A stretch of DNA of 64,000 nucleotides from Daucus carota subsp. sativus (GCF_001625215.2 NC_030381.2:38934689-38998688), one strand, 5' to 3'. Shown: positions 35,600 through 51,229, counted from the stretch's first letter. A program made the numbers and translations. Notes: generated from the sequence alone by a model not told the origin.

Positions 35600-36640
35600 A
35601 TTCTCAATATCTTAAAAGTATTTAAGAATAAATAAAACACGTGGGATACCTAAGGATTTATTCAGTTGGGATTTTAATGAATTGTTTTTAGTTGTTTAAA
35701 AAAAAGAATTGTTTTTAGTTTATGAATTATAATGAATTGTATGTGATTTTGATTTTACGCAGATTCTTGATAAAATGTCGCAAAATTGATACAAATTCTT
35801 TACGATTTAAGTACAATACTTCAAAATCTTATGAAATTTGAGGGGATTTCAAAAAATTTAATATACACTTAACAATTCCACAAAATACGTCATTTTACGA
35901 AATCCAAAAAATCCATCAGCATTGAATATCATCAAATTTTAGTGGATTTTAAATAATCCCAATTAAAATATCGAATTTTTAAGTATAATTTAAAATCTCA
36001 ATTATATACTCCAAGATTTTAATGAATTTAAACAATCGCAATTGAATATTCTCAAATTTCATGAATGAAATTTTTTTTTTAAAATCTAAATCAAATATAC
36101 CCATCTTAGTGAGCAAGATACCGTTCCAAAAAATCCAACATCTTACACTGTCTCACTCATTTTTATACTTTTTCCGTTTCAAAATAAGAATTATTTTAAT
36201 TTTTTAGTTTTTACACGTAATTTGAGATATAAAAAATATTTTTTTTGAATAGAAATAAAAAATAATTTTTTATTTAGGTCTTTTATAAAAATAATGTATA
36301 AAATAATATTTTTCCACTAACACATATTTTAATTTCCCCATAAAATATAGTTTTATAATTTATTTTAAATATTTTAAAAAAATTTAAAATTAAATTATAA
36401 TATTATATTTACATAAATATTAAAATACATTTCTGTTGCCGCATATAATTGAAGGACTGAGGGTGTATTTGTTTAGTCACCCACACATACTTAAAGAGCA
36501 CAATTTTATAGTTGATCATGTCAGTTGACCAACAGAGTGTAACATGTGGTATCAAAAATTTAAGATTCCGAGCTAGAAACAACAAAGCTACAATTATCCA
36601 AGTAAAATTAATAATTCTTCCTAGGCTGGAGATGGTGGTT
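35600..36640. other. Intergenic, upstream of the P450
   Basis: Strongly AT-rich, with several short inverted AAATTTTA words near 35760-36080. I see no gene. Confidence 0.45.
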
Positions 36641-36647
36641 TTCTTCA

Positions 36648-36656
36648 AATATATAG
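36648..36656 (+). promoter_or_regulatory. TATA box of the P450 gene
   Basis: AATATATAG about 50 bases before the ATG at 36703. Confidence 0.5.
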
Positions 36657-36702
36657 ACCTTCTTCCCAACCGCAGCTCACATAATCCTCAACTACATTAG
36701 CC

Positions 36703-38635
<1,933 letters not shown>

Positions 38636-38841
38636 TAATTTATATCTTGTGTGCATGATTAAACTGCTTATACTGTAGGATCAGAGTCTTCAAAGTTCAA
38701 CTTTTGATCATACAAACTTGGGGTTCTTTCAATGTAAACCTGTTCTGCTTACATGCTTATTTATTCTATACAATAATTTGTTAAAGAATCAAGAACACAG
38801 AAAGCAAGCTAATTAGCTAGCTACTAGTATATTGTTCTCTA

Positions 38842-40798
38842 TTATAAGCCACTTGAGTATGGCACTCCTGTTAGAGGTAACCAGTCATCTCCAGATATGA
38901 AGTTGGTAACAGTGAAAGCAGCGGCTTCAGTTTCATTTAAAGAGGGTCGATATCCAGTCCATGTAACTCTACCGCTAGTGTCTGATTTAGGCCCCGTGTT
39001 GCTATACTCAGCATAATACAATGTATCCAGCGCGAAAGTTCCAGACCATTCATGCCAACCAAGGGAGTTAATCAAACTATCCATAAAAGATTGCATATAA
39101 ACTGTCCTTGAATACAATTTCCAAGGCCTTCCAAGATATGTCTGCGTGCTTCCACTGCTCGAGGCCAAGTCATCAGCAGCTCTGATATTACAATTCTGTA
39201 TGGAATAGCCCGTGTTCTGGTTTATATCCGTCCTTCCTTGTGCAGTAATAGCATTGAATTGGCCAGACAGAGGTAGACGTGGATAAATGTTACAATCTTG
39301 TAACACAGCAGCTGCGTTACCAAATATGAAGTCCACGGTGCCATATATGTCACATTCTGTGTAAAATTGCCTATTGGAGTGTGTATAAAGGGTATCTTGA
39401 TACCCTTCGAAACTGCAGCTATAGAATGTTGACAAATCCGCCCCACTTCTCATCGCGACAGCCTGATGATTAGCCCCCCCTGCCGTGTTTCTGAATGTTA
39501 TGTTCACTGCTACAAATCCGTCTCCCACAACAGCTGCATAATTACATCAAAAATATTAATATTACCATCATTATGGAATTGATCAAAACTCAGAGGGCTT
39601 TTGGAAACGTGCATTTCATTTCACATGATGAATTTTAATTGACAGGATTCGAGTTGTCATTTTAAATTTTTAGTTCTATACTAATATTTGAATGGCCTGA
39701 ATTTCAAATGAAATCCAAATCCATATTCCCAAACAGGTTATTTGTTCAAATTCAGAATTTCAAATGAAATTCTGGTTCCCAAACGGACCATCAATAGTTA
39801 AAAAGTTGTGATGTCTTACCAAATGTTGCAGAATTGAAAGTTGTGAAGCCATCCGCAACACTACGGTTGCCAGTGATGACTGTCTGATTAATTCCATCGC
39901 CAATCATCATCACATACTTATTGTTCTTCGGAATGGACACATATTCTTCGTAGACTCCAGCAGTGACATAGATCACAAAGTAGCCAGCACTCGCTAGAGT
40001 CTTGTTGGGAGCCATAGATAAGGCCTCATTAATAGTACTAAAGTCCCCAGTTCCGTCTTGGCTCACAATAACAATGTTACTCACCACTATATAATCACCA
40101 CCACCATCTTGAAGGAGCTTTCTTCCACCTAGTTTTTCAAAATTAGTACTGCCCTGGCCAGCCTTTTTAAATGGGAATCGACCGTTCACAAATGCCCCTA
40201 AAGTCCTAGGAGCATAAGAAACTGGCATACTCATTGTTTTCGGAACCCATCCAGTTTTGAAAAGTGATAAAGAAACACTATAGAGTTTAGTAGCATTAAC
40301 AAGAGGAATGGAGACTCCATCTTTTAAGCTCCAAGAGGGAGCAGCTTGTTCGAGTCCATCTAAGCAAGTCTGCGCGTTTGTTAAGATGGAACTCATCAAT
40401 GTATGAACACTTTCCATTTCTGAAGTTGACAGACTCTGAGCCTGGCTGATCACTTTGGAAGATTCTAGAATATTATCCACGTTTAGCTCAGCCAGTACGC
40501 GGCAATCTTCAAGAGCAGCAATAGCTCCGGGTGTTAAGTCAGAGTTTCTTTGCAGAAAATTCTGTGTTAATGACAAGAAAGTCCGAGCTTTTGACAAGGA
40601 GCTGGTGAAGGAAGAGCGGCCATAGTCATAGACATTAGCCGTGGCATTGTTGTTATTTGGAAGAGACCTACACAAGGATGGATAAGGCGTGGAAGCACAA
40701 ATGTCGGCGGCCTTGGCCACCGAAGAGAACAACAATGGTAGTAGAAAGATGAGGAGAATTGAGGTGAAAGAAGAAGAAAGAAAGGGTTTGAAGGCCAT
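38842..40798 (-). CDS. Pectinesterase with PMEI pro-domain (PME 1 of 3)
   Basis: Two exons, 40798-39820 and 39533-38842, joined at a phase-1 intron of 286 bases, give 556 residues. A signal peptide (MAFKPFLSSSFTSILLIFLL) is followed by a PMEI domain with cysteines in ICASTPYPSLC, EDCRVL and QTCLDG, then the processing site GGRKLLQDGG. The catalytic pectinesterase domain starts near VSQDGTGDFSTINEAL. It carries GVYEEYV, HQAVAMR, GYQDTLY (D373), GTVDFIFG (D394) and YLGRPW (R462, W464). It removes methyl esters from cell-wall homogalacturonan after secretion; cleavage at RKLL in the Golgi removes the inhibitor part. All catalytic residues are present. It is the first of three genes in a head-to-tail array. 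Confidence 0.94.
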
Positions 40799-40865
40799 GT
40801 TTATGTTATGTATGAATAGTTGTTGTAGTAATATTGGTTATGACTTATGAGACTAAGTTGCAGGG

Positions 40866-40873
40866 TATTTATA
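40866..40873 (-). promoter_or_regulatory. TATA box of PME 1
   Basis: TATAAATA on the minus strand, about 70 bases before the ATG at 40798. Confidence 0.6.
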
Positions 40874-40879
40874 GTACTG

Positions 40880-42927
40880 GAGGAACTGAAGAATGTCTTG
40901 GAATATTGTTGGTAAGAAAGTCAACTTGTTCATAAGAAACAAAAGGCGCGTCTATAGGAAATGTGGGATTGACTTTGATTTTGAGTGTTAAAAATGGGAC
41001 AAGTTGTTGTTGTATGTTATTTTAAGAACTCAAATTGTCTTCTTTGATCTGCTATCTGTAAAGTTGGCATTGTGAAGATTGTGAACACTAACAAATTAAC
41101 ATAATCATAAGTTGAGTACAAGACCATAAGAAATTACTTTGTGTAGAATTACACGTATCTTAGAATATTTAAGCACTATCTAGCATTATCACATGTTTAG
41201 TAGTCTTGGTGGTATGTTTTAGGAATTAAACATTCTTGTATTTGATCTTGCAAGCTAGCTCTTGCAATCAAATGTAAACCTACACCATTCAATATTGTAA
41301 ATCTTGTGATTTCTTTAAGTTTTTAAGACCATTTATCACCTATTACAACACATCTTTTTGAACATAAAGTTATAATGTGATTGTTTAAAAGTAACTCAAA
41401 CACCTCATAATCTAGAAGTTTAGTGTGGAATATATAAATATTACCAGGTGATTGTTTTAGTAATTTTTCTTAGTCATTTACTTCAATAATACTACTACTT
41501 TGAACAGATGTTTATATACTATCTCGTTCCTTGATCCATACATGTGTACTTAGAGTTGATAATAATGTGAATTAAGCGGCATTGAGCATGCCTTGAGTCC
41601 CTTCCACCATGCATTTTCATATCGAAACCAATTGGTCTTCGATTTGCTAAGAGATACAGATCTTTGCGCTGCTGTTTTGAGTTATACTGCATCTTCTTCT
41701 ACGTTTTTAACTACTTTTTATTTTGCTACTCCTCAACGTGGATAGCTAGTTGTACTCTAGCTTCTCTCTTAATAAAACATGTCCAGGTATGTGTAATGTG
41801 GAACTGGAGGTATGGAGCTAATTGTGACCAAGTCCATGCAGGATCTTGATTATTTATATTCTATCATTTTTTCTTAAATTTGTTAATTACTCAAAGAATG
41901 TTCATGTAATGAACAAGTCAATATAATTGATATAACATCATTTAGGGATAGGAGGTGATAAGCTTTGAAGATCCACGTCGATTCGTTGAAGATAGGACTG
42001 ATTAAAGTTTAACAGCCATGCTTTGAATTAACGAGAGTAAGTGGAGACCTGGCTTGGGGTTCGCTAGAGCTGACCATAAGTTTTGTTATCGTATTTTATC
42101 TTACCAACGGCTACACCTCTGCTTCTCATATTTTTTATATTTTTTTTTAGTACTTAACACATATTTTAAAAAAATATAGTTTGTAAAATCATTTTAAATA
42201 TTAATTTTTTATACCAATTTTTTTTAAACAATGTGTGAAATTATATTTTATAAAAAGTTTAGAATACGTGTCGACTTTCTGTCTCAAGTTTAAGCAATCA
42301 GATGAGATCGAGGAGGCTGTATTTTGTGACAATTTCAGTCTATTTTCGACACTTGTTTTGAGCGGCCTGAACTAATTAAACACTAGCGTTCATCTTAGCT
42401 ACTATATTAGGACTCGTTAAACACAGGAATTGACCTGAGCTAGTCTGAATATACATTTTTGTGCAGGTAATAATATTTCTGTGCTAAATATTTGTACGAG
42501 CAAAACTCACCAGTAACATATGAGTACTAATCGATGTTTAACAAAGAAAATGGATTTGCAAATATTTGTTATAGAGAATTCATATCATTTATGTTCAAGT
42601 TCGCTTGAGGGTTGCTAACTTGCCGGGGGGCGAACATTTGATAATCGTTCTACTAGTGTGTACATATAATCAATAAAACATTTCGAACCCATTAATATAC
42701 ATTTAAAAAAGACAAGAGACTGTTTAGTTTATGGTTAATTAATAAGAACAGTTAACATGGGAATCATCGGAATCTTAATTCTTTTGATATGAGAATTCAA
42801 CTTTTTTAGATGGTTAAATCATATTTTTCCAATCCAGGTTTTCATTTCCGTAACCTCCATTCTCGTTCTTTCCTGATTCTTATTATCAACCTTAATCCAA
42901 ACGCCACCAAAATCGCGGATCAGCTAG
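40880..42927. other. Intergenic between PME 1 and PME 2
   Basis: AT-rich 2 kb holding the PME 1 promoter and PME 2 3' flank. No gene or bounded repeat seen. Confidence 0.5.
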
Positions 42928-44753
42928 TCACAACCCACCTGAATACGGGGCTCCAGTCTGCGGTAACCAATCATCCCCCAACAAAAAGTTCGACACCGTA
43001 AAATTACTAGCATCCGCAGCACCAATCTGATGAACTCCCGGCCACGTAACTCTCCCATCCGTCTTCGATCCCGGTCCCCTGTTATTAAACTCCGCATAAT
43101 ACGACGTATTTAAAGCAAAATCTCCTGCCCATTCGCGCCATCCATCAGAATTTATCAACTCGCCCATAAAAGATTGCATATACACAGTCCTCGAATACTC
43201 TTTCCACGGCCTTCCAAGATAAGTCTCTGTAGTTCCATCGCTAGAGGCCAGATCATCAGAAGCCCTAATATTACAATTCTGTATCGAAATGCCCGTGTTC
43301 TGGTTCGGATCAGCTCTTCCCTGAGCAGTGATTGCATTGAACTGGTTGGCTAGAGGCAGCCGCGGATAGATGTTGCAGTCTTGGAAGACTGCAGCTGCGT
43401 TGCCGAATATGAAGTCGACTGTGCCATAGATGTCGCATTCTCTGTAAAATTGTCTGAGGGAATGTACGTATAATGTGTCTTGGTAGCCTTCGAAGCTGCA
43501 GCTGTAGAAAGTTGATGAATCTGCTCCGTTTCGTAGTGCGACAGCTTGGTGCTTGATGGCTCCTGCTGTGTTTCTGATAGTCATGTTTACTCCCACAAAA
43601 CCTTGTCCTAAAACAGCTGCATGACATCGAAAATTTTGTTTAGTTAGAAAATTACATTCAAGAAGAGTGTAAAAGGACATTTAAATTATACGGAATTGAG
43701 AAAACTATATAGACTAACGGTTTTTCTAGTGTGTGTGCCCTGATAGTTGATCAGTTACTTACCAAATGTTGAAGAATTGAAAGTGGTCCAGCCATCAACG
43801 ACACTACGGTTGCCTGTTATGATGGTTTGATTGATTCCATCACCCATGATCATCAAGTACTTCATTTTCTTTGTGATGGTCACATATTCTTCATAGACCC
43901 CGGCCGTGACATATATCAGAAAGTAGCCATCACTAGCCACTGAATTATTAGGAGCAACTGCCAAGGCGTCGCTTATGGTGGTGAAGTTCCCCGTGCCATC
44001 TTGACTCACCACCACCATTTCACTGACCGGAATTTGATCAACGTCACTATCTGTATCCTGAAGAAGCTTTCTCCTCCCAACTTTCTCGAAAATGGCTTTG
44101 TTTTTCTTGGACATTTTCACGGAAAAATGTCCCTTCTCTAATGCTCCTTGCTTCTTGCTAGTACTAGATGGTCCTTTCTTCTTCTTATGCACCCACCCTT
44201 TTTTAAATAGAGCTAAAGAAACACTATAAAGTTTAGTGTCATAGTTAGACAAAGGGGTGGAGATTCCATTCTTCAAGCTCCAAGATGAAGCAGTCTCTTG
44301 AAGGCCATCCAAGCAAGTCTGCGTGTTTGTCAAAATAGCACTAAGTAGGGTTTGAACATCATCAGCCTGTATTGCCGAGAGTGTCTGAGCTTTGTCCACA
44401 ACTTGAGAAGAACTCGAAAGAAAATCAATATTAAGTTCAGCCAGCAGATGACAATCTTCGAGTGCACGAATTGCACCGGTTGTCAATGCATGGGACTTCT
44501 GTAGATATTTTTCAGTTAGCCTCAAGAATTTACGAGCAGCCGATAAGGATTTACGCACCGAAAATCGGCCATAGTCGTAGACATTGGCAGTGTCATTGTT
44601 GGTTTGAAGAGAAGATGAACATAGGCCAGGATAAGGGGTGGAGTTGCAAATGGAAACTGAAGGAGTGGTACTATTTCTTGCCGAAGTTGTTGAGTACAGA
44701 AGTGCAAGTAGAAAGATAATATGAGTTATGCTACTATAAAGCTTGGAGGCCAT
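42928..44753 (-). CDS. Pectinesterase with PMEI pro-domain (PME 2 of 3)
   Basis: Two exons, 44753-43763 and 43616-42928, with a 146-base phase-1 intron at the same codon as in its neighbours (after TTFNSSTFG). 559 residues. Signal peptide MASKLYSSITHIIFLLALLY, PMEI domain (ICNSTPYPGLC, EDCHLL, QTCLDG), and the processing site GRRKLLQDTDSD. The linker before it is lysine-rich (HKKKKGPSS). The catalytic domain has D377 (GYQDTLY), D398 (VDFIFG) and R466/W468 (LGRPW). The reaction and location are as for PME 1, but residues around the catalytic motifs (NTAGAIKHQAVALRN) group it with PME 3, so those two are the closer pair. Likely intact and functional. Confidence 0.94.
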
Positions 44754-44820
44754 TGAGTTGAGAAGGAAATTAAAATGTAGTGTAAGATGTGTAGTGATAA
44801 TGCATGGCTAGTGTAATGCT

Positions 44821-44828
44821 TATATATA
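44821..44828 (-). promoter_or_regulatory. TATA box of PME 2
   Basis: TATATATA on the minus strand, about 70 bases before the ATG at 44753. Confidence 0.55.
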
Positions 44829-44829
44829 G

Positions 44830-46651
44830 TACTCGGGGAAGCTCACGGCCGATAAGAATTGATTTGATTTGATTTTAATGTAAAGAAAAATGCGTTCGAA
44901 TTAGAAAAATGAAAACGTTTATTCCTTGGAGGTGAAGTCAACTTGCATGGCTCCTAGCTAGGACACTAAAAACAAAAGAGTTTAAGAATGTTGGTGTTGT
45001 CCGTATGTGTGTCGTTAATTTAAGATTCTACTAACTACAAGTCTAGTTAGTTTAGGAAGTAGTTTAGTTTCTAAACGTTGAATATTTGTTGTCTGTCGTT
45101 TCCGGTACAAAGATTATGTCAACGGAGGCGCAAATCTTCGCAAGGTGAGTAACAATATTGTTCTGAACTTGTAATTTTATAAGTACTGTATTTGATCTAG
45201 AGGTGTGAATCAATATAGAAATATCAGTGGTTGGCACATAAGGGGCATGAAACAACCGAGTAGGAGCCGATCGAACTATTTGGTCAGAGTAATAAAATTC
45301 CACTAATAGTTTTTGGGCAAGCACGTTGATCACAAATCACATATATATTACGGAAAATAATATATATTGTGAGACTACAAATTCATAGAGAATGTTTAGT
45401 TGAAGATTATAAAAATCATAAAATAGAGTTAGCAAATATTATTATTTCAATTAAAAAACTTGTATATTAAGAGGACATGTTTTAAGCTTTCAAAAAAAAA
45501 GAAAAAAAAAGACATGTTTTACGGCACAATAATTTTGCTATATATGAATTGTATTAAGTGTAGCATAGACCACATAGAGTAAAAGGATTATAATATATGA
45601 TTTTATATTCTCTTTTACATATTATATATATTTTTTATATTTACTTTATTATATAAATTTTTCATATTCTATAATTTTTAATATTTTCTAAAACAGATAA
45701 AAATTTATGTGATCAAGCTGGTATTAAATATTAATGAACTAAAAGATCGGTGCTAAGTTTTTCTTTCTTGTTACAACACAGTCGCGTGATTTTCTTTTAA
45801 TTGTTGCAGAAGTGCTTAATTTGTCTCATACGAACACCTTAACTTGAAATAGCACTGTTAAAGAACTCAACTAATTTGGAAATTTTCACTTATAAAGTAC
45901 GGGCATCATCCATAGCACATTTCATATTTTAGTATATATTTTTTTTAGTATAATTTAAGATGGTAGAAATCCCAAATGCATATACATAATTCGAACCTTA
46001 TTATTAATATAGAATGATTCTATTTTTGTATATCTGTATATATATGGATTCTAGGTTGGTGCTACTTTGGTTTTACCTATATTTTTATTCCACGACAATA
46101 TAAATTTGCAAGCGGCTGTATCACGACTCGGGCGAAGTTAAGATCGGCAAAATAATCGTCGAATAAGTGGGTAACAATATAGCTATACTTATGGATAACC
46201 ATGAAGGTTTCGAAGGAATAATAAAATTGTGTGTAATTTCAACGAATTTGGCAAGGAGAATTTTCAATTACTAGATTACTATGATGGTTAGGGGTACGTG
46301 CATATATGTAAGCAGATGCAGCCTGCAAATCTAGGAAAATAGATAGGTTCGTATGACTTATAAATGCAAATAAATTAATAAGACGGGTCAATTATGAGGT
46401 TTAGACGTGCCTAACTTCTCTGTTTGGTACGGCTTGTTTCGTATAGTCATATTCGATGGAATAGGATCGGTTGAGAAGTTGCTATCTGATTTCCATTGAC
46501 CCGCAGTGCTCTGTAAGAGACGAACAGTATTACATTTCGTCATTTCGTGGTTATATGCATTGATGAATCTGAGGTTCATAGAAAATCAAATACTACTGGC
46601 TTTTCTTTTGCAGTTTCCAAAATAAAATCAGATATTTTATTATTATTATTA
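44830..46651. other. Intergenic, no gene seen
   Basis: AT-rich sequence with homopolymer A runs near 45490-45510 and a TATATA stretch near 45600-45660. No gene is supported. Confidence 0.5.
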
Positions 46652-46909
46652 TGTTTTGTTTAGTTGACTATGTTATGAAAAATTATTAAGAATCTTCATT
46701 TTATCCTCCATTGCTATATATCAATTATCACACTTTCATTTGAGATGTGAATACTTCATTCTCTCTCATCCTCAATTTTTTCTTAAATCTCTTTATAATA
46801 AATTTGCACTCACTCAATTTTTTTATACAAAATTTTCCTCTTATCAATACTATTTTCAAGTTATTTTAATCATTCGGCTGCATTCCATTCTTTCCGACCA
46901 AGCACAACA
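46652..46909. mobile_element. Tourist-like MITE, family copy B
   Basis: 258 bp flanked by TTA at 46649-46651 and 46910-46912. The left end TGTTTTGTTTAGTTGAC and right end CCGACCAAGCACAACA are inverted. Internal sequence matches copy A at 28778 (CATTCTCTCTCATCCTCAAT). Confidence 0.65.
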
Positions 46910-47644
46910 TTATAATCAATATTTTAAAGCAAATCTATGACCAATAAAACTTTTTTAACAGTGTTGTCTCAAAATATTTTTCCCCGCCCGCATTCTAAAG
47001 CTTGGTGCGGTTGCATTTCTAGCCAGCTTTCTGATGTTGTGACAATTTGCCAAATGCATGAACTCTAAAATTAAAAAATGCTGACCAGGTTGCCTCTAAT
47101 TGTGACTTTTGAAATCTGATTATGAATTATGATCTTGGGCTTTTCAGGATGAGATGCGTGTTTGTCTTGGACGAGATATATGAATGATTTTTTTTTTTTT
47201 GTTATATTCGTATAAACTTGAGTTTATAAATTAATAATTCATAAAATGATATGTTCAATGTGAAAAGTGTTGTATCATAATTAAGTATATTTTCTACATT
47301 ATATATTTTTATTTTTCTAGTTGACGATTTATGAATAAATGATTATTGTACGGATATGAGTTTATTTTACTCTTATCTCACATGATCGATTTTGCACATA
47401 AATGGTTAAAAATCATTCACAATTAGTAATAAATAATTCTCTTAATATTATATCAGAATTCAAGAACTACAGAAACTAGCCAATCCGAAGGAAATGTAAT
47501 GTAACAACCAATCTTCAAGACTACAACAAATAAATTTGTAATTTAAATGAAGAAACATACATAACCATGATGCTACACAGCATAGAACAATAAGGCCCAA
47601 GCACATTAGCCCAAAAGATTATGGCTCTTAACCGATATTAAATA

Positions 47645-47899
47645 CTCCCTCCGTCCCCTTTTACGTGTCCATTTTGACTTTTGACCAGTCAAATTGACTA
47701 TATTTTGACTGTATTTTATATATATCAGATAATTGAAAAAAATAATAAAAATTATATCATTCAAAAGTATGAGTTTATTTTAACATACAACTTTTAGATT
47801 TTAGAAATATCAGATAGATAACTCATAATGTTTAGTAAAAAATTGGTCAATTTGACTTCTTGAAAAACAAAATGAACATATAAAAGGGGACGGAGGGAA
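47645..47899. mobile_element. Stowaway-like MITE
   Basis: 255 bp. The left end CTCCCTCCGTCCCCTTTTAC and right end AAAAGGGGACGGAGGGAA are inverted, with TA on both sides (47643-47644 and 47900-47901). The best-preserved Stowaway tips in the window. Confidence 0.85.
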
Positions 47900-48029
47900 T
47901 ATTACTAATATTTGAATATTTAACTTTATGACATTTACATTTGTACATCAGCTTCTTATGCTAAAAAATGGCCAGTCTTGTGAAAGAATAACTTAGAGAT
48001 CGTGGCTTAGGAGAGTGAGATGATAACTA

Positions 48030-48725
48030 AGTCATCTCCAACCGTGATCAAAAATCTAAATTTAAGGCAGTTCTGGCTCAAACCATTCCAACGGTGGACT
48101 AAAAAAGATCCAAATTTGGATCAGTGAATAATACTGGTCCAAATTTGGATCACTACTATTCACTGATCCAAATATTTTAACATTAAAATATTATTACTTT
48201 TATTATTTGATGATTTTATTAATGTTATTAAAGATAGATTAATTTAGATTAGAATATAATAAAACAATGATTAATTATAAATTAAAATTTTAAATAAATA
48301 AAATTTCAAAATACATAAAATTTCAAGAATTTATCCATGGCTACAGAAAAAATCAAAGATAAATATTGACCATCTTGAATTTCGAAAAGCACTAATTGAG
48401 CATTTGTGGGAAAACTATACTATTCTGAGAATTAGTATTTTAATGCAATATTTTAATATTTTTAATTTATTTTTATGTACCGTTTTAACTTTTTCGAATT
48501 ATTTTGTAATATTTTATCTTTGTCTAGTCGTTAATTATATTATTATAATGAATGATGAAATTTGTTAATCATTCTTTTAAATATTTAATATCAAAGTATA
48601 TAAATATTATAAAAATGGATGAATTTCGATCTATATTTGGATCACATGATTGGAATAAGATTTGGATCACGTCCTAAATTTGGATCATTCGGTGATCCAA
48701 ATTTGAATCTATGGTTGGAGTTGGC
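48030..48725. mobile_element. PIF/Harbinger deletion derivative
   Basis: About 700 bp. The ends CATCTCCAACCGTGATC and GAATCTATGGTTGGAGTTGG are inverted, and several GATCCAAATTTGGATC palindromes lie near both ends. A plus-strand stretch at 48377-48418 reads EFRKALIEHLWENY, resembling the C terminus of plant Harbinger transposases (LIEHLW). It thus looks like an internally deleted Harbinger that kept a scrap of its transposase. Target duplication not clear; borders approximate. Confidence 0.55.
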
Positions 48726-48992
48726 TGACGTTAGTTTTAGGAGAGGGAGATGATAATCAGGTCGTATACTAAGCCCGGGGTTATTTAAAAATCAACATTA
48801 AATCAACTATGAGTGCACATAAGGACTGAACATTTTGCTATTCTTGTATTACAATATCAATGCAATGAATATGAGCTAGGAAAGTACAATGGTCACTACA
48901 TCTACTAGTTACAACAAATCTTGATTGAGAATGATCTTGAAATCAAAGAATAGTAAGAATATAAGACAAATATACATGAGCTTCGCCCATGA

Positions 48993-51229
48993 TTACAAGC
49001 TACTTGAGTAAGGAGCTCCAGTCTGCGGCAACCAATCATCTCCGAGCAAGAAACTCGACACTGTGAAATTTCCAGCATCCGTGGCATTAATCACGCGATA
49101 TCCAGGCCATGTAACTCTACTTGTAGTATTTGATCCAGGCCCCTGGTTACTGAATTCAGCATAGTACAATGTACTTAGCGCGAAATCCCCATTCCACTCG
49201 CGCCATCCAGCAGTACTAATTAGATTATCAATGTAGGATTGCATATAAATTGTCCTCGAATACTCCTTCCAAGGCCTACCAAGATATGTCTTTGTAGTTC
49301 CATTGTTAGAAGCCAAGTCATCAGCAGCTCTAATATTACAGTTCTGTATTGAAATGCCTGTGTTCTGGTTCGGATCCGTTCTGCCTTGAGCAGTGATGGC
49401 ATTGAACTGGCCGGACATTGGAAGGCGCGAATAAATGTTGCAGTTCTGGAACACGACAGCTGCATTTCCAAATATGAAGTCGACTGTGCCATAAATGTCG
49501 CATTCTGTGTAGAATTGCCTCAGGGAATGTACATATAATGTGTCTTGGTATCCTTCGAAGCTGCAGCTGTAGAATGTAGAGAGATCTGCACTATTGCGTA
49601 GCGCCACAGCTTGATGCTTGATGGCTCCTGCTGTGTTCCTGATGGTCAAGTTCACCGCGACAAATCCTTGTCCCACCACAGCTGCATAATTGATTGTGTG
49701 ACATAAACAATGACTAGTATTGCACTCACATTTTATTTTTCAAGAAGTAGTTATGGTGAAATTGTTTTAAAATTCTGTTTGAGCTCAGCAGTTTTGTTTG
49801 TCCCCCCGACTAAGTTGGGATTGTTCTCTGTTTGTTTATAGTTGTCTCTCTGCAACAAGTATGGAAGCCTTAAAATTTTAAATGTTTGACATGTTGATAT
49901 GTTTGGATATATATGCGATGAAACAAACAACTCAAGTTGACTAATCAAAATCTACCATTTTTCAAAAGCTGCAATAGGTACGTATTTAGATAACTTATTT
50001 AAGTACTTAACATGTTAAATCTAAATGACGTAGGGCTGAATCTCAGACTCAGAGCATCGTGTTATCAAGGCCACTCTGACTCTTAGATAGTAATTTCAAC
50101 ATTTTAGATCCATTTTACAGGACATCAATGGCATTTTACTAACATGATGGCAGTGCTGATATCCTTCGTGTTTGTTCTTAAATTTCGAAAGTGGTAGATA
50201 TTTATAAGTTGTAAAAAGTAAAAGGAATGAGGTGAAACAATAAGCTAGAAATTGTAATGACTTACCAAATGTGGAAGAATTGAATGTAGTAGAACCATCC
50301 ACAACATTATTGCTGCCGGTGATCACCGTCTGATTAATGCCGTCACCGATCATCATCAAATACTTTTTATTCTTCGCAATGGACACATATTCTTCGTACA
50401 CTCCTGCCGTGACATATATCAAATAGTAGCCACTGCTAGCTAGAGAGTTATTCGGAGCCGCCGCGAGAGCCTCATTGATGGTGGTGTAATTGCCGCTTCC
50501 ATCTTGACTCACAGTCACTATATTGCTCACCAGAACCTGATTAGTCTCAGTCTGGAGAAGCTTTCTTCCTCCCACGGTCTCGAAAATGGCTCTGTTTTTG
50601 TCAGACATTTTCAATGGGAGCTTCCCATCTTTAAATGCACTGTGCTTCCTGTGAGGCTTAAATGGCCCTCTATTCTTGTTATGCACCCACCCTTTTCGAA
50701 ACAGAGCCAGAGAAACTCTGTACAGCCTCGTGTCATTAGCAAGAGGGATCGAGACACCGTTTTTCGATCTCCACGACGAGGCGGTTTCGTCTAGGCCATC
50801 GAGACAAGTCTGCGTGTTGGTTAGGAGTGCACTAAGGAGGGTTTGAACGTCATCAGCACGCAATGTCGAAAGAGTCTGAGTTTTATTCACAACCTGAAAA
50901 GAATTTGTTAAAAAATCGATGTTGGATTCGGCTAGGACGCGACAATCTTGAAGTGCACCGATTGCTCCCGGTGTTAAGGCCGAGGGGCGGCTCAGATATT
51001 TTTCGATCAGTGATAGGAATTTTCGGGCGGCTGAGAGAGATTTTTTGACCGAAATTCTGCCATAGTCGTAGACATTGGCCGTGGCATTGTTGCTGGGAAG
51101 AGAAGATCTGCATAATGAAGGATAGGGAGTGGAATTACAAACGGGAATGGGAGGTGAAACGGTGGCTGAGGAGGAGAATGAGAATAAAAGTGAAAGCACA
51201 AAGACAGTGAGAATCTTAGAACAAGACAT
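48993..51229 (-). CDS. Pectinesterase with PMEI pro-domain (PME 3 of 3)
   Basis: Two exons, 51229-50266 and 49681-48993, with a 584-base phase-1 intron at the shared position; 550 residues. Signal peptide MSCSKILTVFVLSLLFSFSS, PMEI domain (VCNSTPYPSLC, QDCRVL, QTCLDG), processing site GGRKLLQTETNQ, then the catalytic domain with D368 (GYQDTLY), D389 (VDFIFG) and R457 (LGRPW). It ends LPQTGAPYSSSL, similar to the other two (GVPYSSGL, GAPYSGGL). The frame stays open 170 bases into the intron, but the conserved donor at 50265-50264 and the intact second exon leave no doubt about splicing. Same orientation as PME 1 and 2. Most likely a functional cell-wall enzyme. Confidence 0.94.
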
